Below, in pieces: positions 58,280 through 64,000 of a stretch of DNA of 64,000 bases. Origin of the DNA: Jeotgalibaca caeni (GTDB taxonomy: Bacteria > Bacillota > Bacilli > Lactobacillales > Aerococcaceae); NCBI RefSeq assembly GCF_028863945.1, contig NZ_JARBEA010000006.1, positions 16,953-80,952 of the forward strand, written 5' to 3'. Both the position numbers and the translations under genes were made by a program. How positions within the stretch are numbered: position 1 is the first letter of the stretch; each line of letters opens with the position of its first letter. Under the pieces are notes generated by a model. The model saw only the letters and a list, made by a program, of their open reading frames with translations. It searched no databases and was not told where the DNA came from.

Positions 58280-59605
58280 ATGGCAACGAAACACGAACAA
58301 ATTATTGAATATATTGAAACCCTACCTGTAGGAGAAAAACTTTCTGTACGATCCGTCGCCAAAACGATGAATATGTCAGAGGGAACGGCTTACCGAGCAA
58401 TTAAAGATGCGGAGATGGTTGGGCTTGTTTCTACCATTGAACGAGTAGGAACAATTCGGATTGAAAGAAAATCAAAAGACAATATTGAAACGTTGTCGTT
58501 TGGACAAATCGCCAACATTATTGAGGGCGATGTCTTAGGGGGAGAAAAAGGTTTAGATAAAACCCTGAGTAAATTCATTATCGGAGCGATGCAGCAAGAT
58601 GCGATGGACCGCTATATTTCACCAGGGTCGTTAATGATTGTCGGGAACCGCAATAATATCCAACGCTACGCTCTGGAAAAGGGAGCAGCCGTTTTAATTA
58701 CAGGTGGATTTGATACGGATGAAGAAATCCTGAGCCTAGCCGATCGTGTTGAAATGCCTGTGCTACGAACTACTTACGATACGTTTACGGTAGCGACCAT
58801 GATTAACCGTGCGATGACCGATCAGCTAATCAAAAAAGACATTATGTTAGTAGGCGACATTTATACGCGTATCGAAGATACCAAGTTTCTCTATATGGAC
58901 CAAACCATTTACGATTACCGTAAACTGAACGAGAGTAGTAAGCACTCCCGTTTTCCGATTGTAAACCATAACTTGCGTTTAGTAGGAATGATTACGGCGA
59001 AAGACATCCTAGGGAAATCCGATTCCCTGTTGATGGAACGAGTGATGACGAGAGAACCGATTTATGCAAAGACGCATATGAGTGTGGCCAGCGTGGCACA
59101 CCGAATGATTTGGGACGGGTTGGAAGTGCTGCCCGTTGTGAGTGATAACTTGCAACTATTAGGGATTCTGTCGCGACAGGATGTCATGAAGGCAATGCAA
59201 TTGGCGCAGCGTCAACCGCAAGTAGGAAATACCATTGAAGATCAGATTCTTGACGGAATTGAGATGGAAGAACGTAAAAGTGAAGAACGCGCATTACCTG
59301 TTTATCGCTTTCAAGTGACACCGCAAATGACCAATAACATTGGGACTGTCTCGTTCGGTGTGCTATGTGAAGTCCTTTCCAGTGTTTCGAAGAAAATATT
59401 GTATCATTTCCAAAAACGGAATGCCGTGATTGAACAGATGGATGTTCATCACTTTAAGATGATCCAGATTGACAGCGTCATTGAAATTCATACGAATATT
59501 TTTGAAATTGGTCGACGCTCTTCGAAGTTAGACGTAGAAGTATATTTAGAAAACTCCATCGTTGCGAAGGCAATTGTTGTTTGCCAAATGATGGAAAGAA
59601 CCTGA
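58280..59605 (+). CDS. ytoI: DRTGG/CBS-domain regulatory protein (YtoI-like)
   Basis: A 441-aa multidomain protein: N-terminal helix-turn-helix (about 17-60, VRSVAKTMNMSEGTAYRAIKD), DRTGG domain (about 70-180), paired CBS domains (about 190-310, MTREPIYAKTHMSVASVAHRM) that typically bind adenine nucleotides, and a hot-dog/thioesterase-like domain at the end. It may be a ligand-responsive transcription factor; function is undetermined. Thirty bases after ytkL and 14 before nrnA. Confidence 0.9.
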   Translation: MATKHEQIIEYIETLPVGEKLSVRSVAKTMNMSEGTAYRAIKDAEMVGLVSTIERVGTIRIERKSKDNIETLSFGQIANIIEGDVLGGEKGLDKTLSKFIIGAMQQDAMDRYISPGSLMIVGNRNNIQRYALEKGAAVLITGGFDTDEEILSLADRVEMPVLRTTYDTFTVATMINRAMTDQLIKKDIMLVGDIYTRIEDTKFLYMDQTIYDYRKLNESSKHSRFPIVNHNLRLVGMITAKDILGKSDSLLMERVMTREPIYAKTHMSVASVAHRMIWDGLEVLPVVSDNLQLLGILSRQDVMKAMQLAQRQPQVGNTIEDQILDGIEMEERKSEERALPVYRFQVTPQMTNNIGTVSFGVLCEVLSSVSKKILYHFQKRNAVIEQMDVHHFKMIQIDSVIEIHTNIFEIGRRSSKLDVEVYLENSIVAKAIVVCQMMERT

Positions 59606-59619
59606 GAGGGGATTCAATC

Positions 59620-60579
59620 TTGTTAACAGAACTCTATGAACAGATTTATGAAAAAATAAAGCAGTCTAACCCCATTATTATTCACCGACATGTGCGACCT
59701 GACCCAGATGCACTTGGTTCGCAACGAGGCTTGGCGGCGATTATTCGTCAACAATTTCCTGAAAAAAATGTATACACAGTAGGGGAAGAAGTAGCGAGCT
59801 TGTCATATATGGGAACGATGGATAACGTTCCAACCGATTTATATGAAGAAGCATTGGTGATTGTAGTGGATACGGCAAATCGTCCAAGAATTGACGATAA
59901 GCGCTATTCGAAAGGGAGCTACCTGATTAAAATCGATCACCATCCTAATGATGATCAGTACGGGGACATCAGCTTGGTAAATGATCAAGCAAGCAGCTGT
60001 AGTGAAATCGTTTCTGACCTCTCTTTCTATCTCAAGGACCGCTTCTCCATGAATGATGAAGCTGCCCGTCTCTTGTATGCAGGTATCGTTGGAGATACAG
60101 GCCGCTTCCTATACCCAGCTACATCTGCTCATACAATGAGAACCGCTGCACAACTCATGGAATATGATTTTTCTGCTTCTGAAATCGGACAGTTAATGAA
60201 CACACATTCAAAAAAAGTGGCACACTTATCTGGATTCGTTTTACAAAATGTGGAAATCAATGATCTGGGTGTGGCTCATGTAATTTTAACCCAAGAAGTG
60301 TTGGAACAATTTGATGCAGAAGACGATGATACGGCACAAGTAGTTCCTTTGCCGGGTACCATCGAAGGGGTTATCTGTTGGGGAGTTTTTGTCCAACAAA
60401 CTCATGGAGGATATCGTTGCCGTTTGCGTTCAAAAGGTCCGGTAATCAATGAGGTAGCCAAACGTCATGGTGGTGGCGGACATCCGCTTGCCAGTGGGGC
60501 GAATGCAAAAGATATGGACGAAATAAAAGAAATTATTAAAGAGTTCGATGAAGCAATTATGGAATGGAATGACGCATAA
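59620..60579 (+). CDS. nrnA: Oligoribonuclease/pAp phosphatase NrnA
   Basis: DHH/DHHA1 phosphoesterase (319 aa) that degrades nanoRNAs and dephosphorylates pAp; related enzymes cleave pApA in c-di-AMP turnover. Motifs: HRHVRPDPDALGSQ, DTANRPRID, IDHHPND (the DHH box) and a C-terminal DHHA1 with GGGGHPLASG. TTG 59620 has GAGAGGGGA 7 bases upstream; the longer frame overlaps ytoI. Last gene of its group, before a strong terminator. Confidence 0.95.
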   Translation: MLTELYEQIYEKIKQSNPIIIHRHVRPDPDALGSQRGLAAIIRQQFPEKNVYTVGEEVASLSYMGTMDNVPTDLYEEALVIVVDTANRPRIDDKRYSKGSYLIKIDHHPNDDQYGDISLVNDQASSCSEIVSDLSFYLKDRFSMNDEAARLLYAGIVGDTGRFLYPATSAHTMRTAAQLMEYDFSASEIGQLMNTHSKKVAHLSGFVLQNVEINDLGVAHVILTQEVLEQFDAEDDDTAQVVPLPGTIEGVICWGVFVQQTHGGYRCRLRSKGPVINEVAKRHGGGGHPLASGANAKDMDEIKEIIKEFDEAIMEWNDA

Positions 60580-60584
60580 AAAAA

Positions 60585-60638
60585 CAGAAAAGTAGCTCTC
60601 GCCACCCCTTTAAGTGGGCTGCGAGAGCTGTTTTTCTG
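60585..60638 (+). terminator. Terminator after nrnA
   Basis: CAGAAAA-GT-AGCTCTCGC pairs with TGCGAGAGCT-G-TTTTTCTG, with an inner CCAC/GTGG stem. Very stable, U-rich 3' side. Confidence 0.9.
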
Positions 60639-60690
60639 GTTTCCTTAGCTTTTAGAAAAGAAACTGAATATGGATTCTACGTTAATCTTT

Positions 60691-60833
60691 CGTTGCGATA
60701 GAGTAAGTAAACGTTGCGCTATCACAACGATAAAGCACCTATCGTTGTGATAAGGCGCGAGTGTTCTCTGCTAACACAACGCAACAAGTCTTTGCGTTGC
60801 GATAGCGAGGAATGTGGTTTCGCTATCGCGACG
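60691..60833. repeat. Array 2: three inverted-repeat units with alternating CGTTGCGATAG arms
   Basis: Six 11-base arms alternate: CGTTGCGATAG 60691, CTATCACAACG 60719, CGTTGTGATAA 60743, CTAACACAACG 60771, CGTTGCGATAG 60795, CTATCGCGACG 60823. Start-to-start distances are 28, 24, 28, 24, 28. Spacers inside pairs are all 17 bases, linkers 13 bases, and these intervening sequences are not conserved. Differences between arms are mostly G-C to G-T changes that keep RNA pairing. It occupies the nrnA/zwf convergent gap (60580-60886), which holds no gene. Confidence 0.9.
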
Positions 60834-60849
60834 ATTAGCAGTAAAAAGG

Positions 60850-60882
60850 AAAGAGGTCGGGACGTTTGTCCCAACCTCTTTG
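60850..60882 (-). terminator. Terminator of zwf
   Basis: AAAGAGGT-CGGGAC and GTCCCA-ACCTCTTT form a stem ending 5 bases beyond the zwf stop. On the minus strand it is followed by CCTTTTTAC. Confidence 0.8.
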
Positions 60883-60886
60883 TGCT

Positions 60887-62410
60887 TTATTCAGTCATTT
60901 CTGGCATAATGTCGTTTGGTGATTGTTCCTTATTTGGATCCCAGTTGAATTCTGTCCAGCTAAAGCCGTCTCTTTTAAGAAGCTCATAGCTCTCTTTTGG
61001 ACCCATTGAGCCACTTTCGTAGAAGCAAGGCTCACTAGTGTCTTCATCCCATGCTTGACGAATGTAGTCCACATATTTCCAAGATTGTTCCACTTCTTGC
61101 CAGTGGGTGAAGTTCGTTGGGTCACCGTTTAAGCAATCAAGCAACAAACGTTCGTACGCTTCTGGACTGTTTGCTTGTGTTTTTTCATCAAAGATTTGAT
61201 GCATCCGAATATTCTTCATTTCCATTCCTTGGCCTACACGCTTAGCGTTTAAACGGAGAGAGAATCCTTCTTGAGGTGAGATATGGATGGTTAAGATATT
61301 CGGTTCTGCTACTTCTTTCACGTCTTCAGATGGAAAAAGGTTCATAGCCATGTGCTTAAATTGAACATGGATGTATGTTTCTTTTTGAGCCATCCGTTTT
61401 CCAGTGCGAATATAAAAGGGTACACCAGCCCAACGGAAGTTGTCGATGTGAATCTTCCCAGCGACATATGTTTCAGTAGTCGAATCTGGATCCACTTTTG
61501 GTTCGTCACGGTAACCAACCAAGTCATCTCCCGCTATGTATTGGCCGCGAATAAAGTTTTTCTTCACTTCTTCAGCCGTTTCATACAGGCGTAAGGAACG
61601 CAATGCTTTGATTTTTTCGTTTCGGACATCTTCACCTTCTAATGAAATAGGCGGTTCCATCACGAGTAAGGCAACAATTTGAAGAACGTGGTTTTGAACC
61701 ATGTCGCGAAGAGCACCGGTACGATTGTAATAGTCGCCTCGGTCTTCTACGCCAACGGTCTCCGCTAGCGTAATTTGAACATTATCGATGTATTTATTAT
61801 TCCATAGCGCTTCAAAAATCATGTTAGAGAAGCGGACTGCAGAGATATTTTGGATCATTTCTTTACCTAGATAGTGGTCAATCCGGTAAATTTGATCTTC
61901 GTTAAACGAACGGCTTAGTTGTTCATTTAATTCTCTCGCTGTTTCTAAATCATGACCAAAAGGCTTCTCAATAATTAAACGATTGAAGCCATTTTCAGTT
62001 AACAAGCCTTTATTTTTCAGCATATCGCCGATGATTCCAAAGAATTCAGGAGCCATGGCCAAGTAAAAAATACGGTTGCCGTCTAATTTATACTTTTCAT
62101 CCAACTGTTCAGATAAATGTTTTAACTCTTCATAATGTGCGGCATCTTTTACGTTATGGGAAATATAGTAAAAATGGCTCGTGAATTGCTCGATTTCATC
62201 TTGGCTCTCCGCCAAGTCTTGGACAGAATCCGCAATCACTTCATGGAAATATTCATTTGTCCACTCTCTACGGGCCGTTCCAATAACTGCAAAGTTATTT
62301 TTCAGATAACCTTTTTTGAAGAGGCGAAACAAAGATGGATATAATTTACGATGTGCTAAGTCGCCGGTGGCACCAAAGATGGTGAGCAAGGCGCTAATCT
62401 CGGTATTCAT
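60887..62410 (-). CDS. zwf: Glucose-6-phosphate 1-dehydrogenase
   Basis: First enzyme of the oxidative pentose phosphate pathway (507 aa), making NADPH and 6-phosphogluconolactone. NADP-binding GATGDLA is at 13-19 and the active-site motif RIDHYLGK at 176-183, with catalytic His further on. AAGGGGG lies upstream of the ATG on the minus strand. Transcribed alone from a good promoter, divergent from cshB. The pathway continues to rpe (16.7 kb) through genes outside the window. Confidence 0.97.
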   Translation of the reverse strand: MNTEISALLTIFGATGDLAHRKLYPSLFRLFKKGYLKNNFAVIGTARREWTNEYFHEVIADSVQDLAESQDEIEQFTSHFYYISHNVKDAAHYEELKHLSEQLDEKYKLDGNRIFYLAMAPEFFGIIGDMLKNKGLLTENGFNRLIIEKPFGHDLETARELNEQLSRSFNEDQIYRIDHYLGKEMIQNISAVRFSNMIFEALWNNKYIDNVQITLAETVGVEDRGDYYNRTGALRDMVQNHVLQIVALLVMEPPISLEGEDVRNEKIKALRSLRLYETAEEVKKNFIRGQYIAGDDLVGYRDEPKVDPDSTTETYVAGKIHIDNFRWAGVPFYIRTGKRMAQKETYIHVQFKHMAMNLFPSEDVKEVAEPNILTIHISPQEGFSLRLNAKRVGQGMEMKNIRMHQIFDEKTQANSPEAYERLLLDCLNGDPTNFTHWQEVEQSWKYVDYIRQAWDEDTSEPCFYESGSMGPKESYELLKRDGFSWTEFNWDPNKEQSPNDIMPEMTE

Positions 62411-62450
62411 GGGTAACCCCCTTCTGATATGACAAAGAATTCATTTATTT

Positions 62451-62479
62451 ATTATACTATTTTCATTTATGTTTAGCAA
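62451..62479 (-). promoter_or_regulatory. zwf promoter
   Basis: On the minus strand TTGCTA (62474-62479), a 17-base spacer and TATAAT (62451-62456), about 40 bases upstream of the ATG. Confidence 0.8.
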
Positions 62480-62533
62480 TCGAGCACTTATAAAGAAATT
62501 GTCGTCATTCAAGAGTAAAGGAATGAAACGGAA

Positions 62534-62550
62534 GTGTGTTATAATCACAC
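62534..62550 (+). promoter_or_regulatory. cshB promoter with GTGTG/CACAC symmetry
   Basis: TGT-TATAAT (extended -10, 62537-62545) lies within GTGTG-TTATAAT-CACAC, a 5-base-arm inverted repeat. The symmetry may be an operator, or chance. Confidence 0.5.
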
Positions 62551-62579
62551 TAACAAAAGAGAAAGACGTGAGGTGTACA

Positions 62580-63893
62580 ATGAGTTTCAAACAATATAAT
62601 CTCCAACCATTTTTACTAGAAGCGATTGAAGAACTAGGCTTCCGCCAACCAACGGAAATTCAAGCAAGAATTATTCCGATCATTCAATCCAAAAAAAGTG
62701 TCGTGGGCCGTTCCCAGACAGGTTCCGGGAAGAGCCACAGTTTCTTACTGCCAATAATCAATAATGTTGATGCCACTAAAGATGAAGTGCAAGTCGTCAT
62801 TACTTCCCCAAGTCGGGAATTAGCAGAACAACTTTACCAAGCAGCTACCCAATTAGTAGAAAAAGCTCCTCAAGAAATTCGTATTTCGAATTATGTGGGG
62901 GGAACCGACAAAAAGCGCCAACTGTCTAAGTTAGGGAACAATCAGCCGCATGTTGTCATCGGCACACCTGGACGTATTTTGGACTTAATCACTGAAAATG
63001 CGTTGAAGGTTTATACGGCTAAAGCATTTGTTGTTGACGAAGCAGATATGACGCTTGATATGGGATTCTTGTTTGAAGTGGATCAAATTGCAGGAAGATT
63101 ACCGAAACACTTACAAATGTTGGTGTTTTCCGCAACCATTCCAACCAAACTCCAACCATTCTTGAAGAAGTACATGGATAACCCGATCGTCGTTAACCTT
63201 GAGCCGCAACGAGTGATTGCAGATACAATTGATAACTACTTGTTAGCAACAAAAGGGAACGAAAAAATGGATGTGTTGGTAAATGTGCTTCAAATTGGCC
63301 AACAGTATTTCACGCTCATTTTTGCAAATACCAAACAAAAAGTAAATGAAATTGCCTCTGAACTACAAACACGCGGTTATGAGTGTGCTGTTTTACATGG
63401 CGATATTCAAGCTCGTGAACGGAAACGGATTATGCGTCGCGTTCACAATGGCGAATTCCAGATTATGGTAGCTACCGATTTAGCTGCTAGAGGAATTGAT
63501 ATTGAAGGAGTCTCTCATGTAATTAATGTGGAAATTCCGAAAGAAACCGAATTTTTCGTTCACCGTATCGGTAGAACCGGCAGAAATAATCTGAAAGGGA
63601 CTGCGATTACGTTATATGGTCCTGATGAAGAGAAACAAGTACAAGCGATTGAGTCAATGGGAATTGACTTCCAACTTGTCCGTCTAAAAGATGGCAGCTT
63701 TGTAGAAGTAGAAGATCGCAAACGTAAAATGGAAAAAAATGCCCCTGAAGAGGTAGATGCACGCATTCGTGGAATGGTTCAAAAAGCGAAGAAAAACATC
63801 AAACCTGGTTACAAACGGAAATTGAATGAAAAAATAAAGAAACAAGTCCGTAAAAACAGAGGCGCAGACGGAAACCGTAAGAAGAAACATTAA
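62580..63893 (+). CDS. cshB: DEAD-box RNA helicase, CshB-type
   Basis: ATP-dependent RNA helicase (437 aa), probably acting in cold adaptation, ribosome assembly or RNA decay. The Q motif is GFRQPTEIQ, motif I SQTGSGKS (Ser instead of the usual Thr), DEAD at VVDEADM, SAT, and HRIGRTGR. A basic tail (from about 385) is Lys/Arg-rich, likely for RNA binding. Length and N-terminus match B. subtilis CshB/YqfR. ATG 62580 with GTGAGGTG upstream; 37 upstream codons run through the promoter and are excluded. Confidence 0.93.
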   Translation: MSFKQYNLQPFLLEAIEELGFRQPTEIQARIIPIIQSKKSVVGRSQTGSGKSHSFLLPIINNVDATKDEVQVVITSPSRELAEQLYQAATQLVEKAPQEIRISNYVGGTDKKRQLSKLGNNQPHVVIGTPGRILDLITENALKVYTAKAFVVDEADMTLDMGFLFEVDQIAGRLPKHLQMLVFSATIPTKLQPFLKKYMDNPIVVNLEPQRVIADTIDNYLLATKGNEKMDVLVNVLQIGQQYFTLIFANTKQKVNEIASELQTRGYECAVLHGDIQARERKRIMRRVHNGEFQIMVATDLAARGIDIEGVSHVINVEIPKETEFFVHRIGRTGRNNLKGTAITLYGPDEEKQVQAIESMGIDFQLVRLKDGSFVEVEDRKRKMEKNAPEEVDARIRGMVQKAKKNIKPGYKRKLNEKIKKQVRKNRGADGNRKKKH

Positions 63894-63897
63894 AATA

Positions 63898-63930
63898 GAA
63901 AGAGGCCGGAAAAAATTCCGGCCTCTTTCC
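63898..63930 (+). terminator. Terminator after cshB
   Basis: GAAAGAGGCCGGAA pairs perfectly with TTCCGGCCTCTTTC around a 4-base A loop; both flanks allow it to work in either direction. The last 70 bases of the window contain no clear gene. Confidence 0.92.
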
Positions 63931-64000
63931 TACGTTTAGTCAAGAGAAATAATATTAATAAATACAGATATTTTTTACTTAGTTGAGCTCTCCTTTGGAG

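Noticed and set aside
60714..60989. A 91-codon plus-strand open frame through array 2 and the zwf 3' end
   Set aside because: It runs through the repeat array and a terminator, has no ribosome-binding site, and overlaps zwf on the opposite strand.
63979..64000. Possible 3' end of a minus-strand gene (SKGELN then stop)
   Set aside because: Only six codons are visible at the window edge; the cshB terminator could serve it, but nothing identifies the gene.

Overview
The window is chromosomal housekeeping DNA from a low-G+C Gram-positive bacterium. Gene content and order (V-type ATPase operon, stp-prkC-rsgA-rpe-thiN, asp23-fakA-recG-plsX-acpP, rnc-smc-ftsY, ylxM-ffh-rpsP-khpA-rimM-trmD-rplS, Rex-type control of adhE, CtsR-type control of clpB) point to Lactobacillales. 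My best guess is a Carnobacteriaceae-like genus, from synteny and protein style rather than any search. No rRNA, tRNA, insertion sequence, prophage or CRISPR array is visible.

Layout: 1-7.1 kb, V-type ATPase operon (ntpI 3' part, K, E, C, G, A, B, D). 7.3-18 kb, gmk, rpoZ, priA, fmt, rsmB, the PP2C phosphatase/PASTA kinase pair, rsgA, rpe and thiN, closed by a terminator facing rpmB. 18.6-24.2 kb, asp23, fakA, recG, plsX, acpP. 24.5-30.3 kb, an oligopeptide ABC importer (oppDFBCA). 30.4-41 kb, rnc-smc-HAD-ftsY, then the SRP/ribosome operon ending at rplS with an L19-type leader. 41-49.7 kb, a small unknown gene, yitU with divergent yitV-yitW (sufT-like), clpB, and an NfeD-like/floA operon with an unknown third gene. 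49.8-54.6 kb, tgt-yajC-comN-like, then adhE. 54.7-60.6 kb, a DtxR-type regulator with dinB and a ZIP transporter, then ytkL-ytoI-nrnA. 60.9-63.9 kb, zwf and divergent cshB. About one third of the protein starts used here are TTG or GTG, assigned from Shine-Dalgarno spacing.

The most unusual signal is a pair of short repeat arrays in the two long convergent intergenic regions (41593-41731 and 60691-60833). Each has six short arms in strictly alternating orientation, forming three inverted pairs. The two arrays use unrelated arm sequences but almost identical arm spacing: start-to-start 28/24/28/23/28 in the first and 28/24/28/24/28 in the second. Spacers and linkers are not conserved. The last unit of the first array, read on the minus strand, also looks like the terminator of yitU. 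I know of no described element with this geometry.

Other notable signals: a 32-nt hairpin between the Shine-Dalgarno sequence and the fmt start that would shorten a 42-nt gap to about 10 nt; a complete Na+-ligand set in the V-ATPase proteolipid; two Rex-like boxes around the adhE promoter; an autoregulatory palindrome at the DtxR-family gene; a 10-bp-arm inverted repeat over the ytkL -35; and a CtsR box over the clpB -35.
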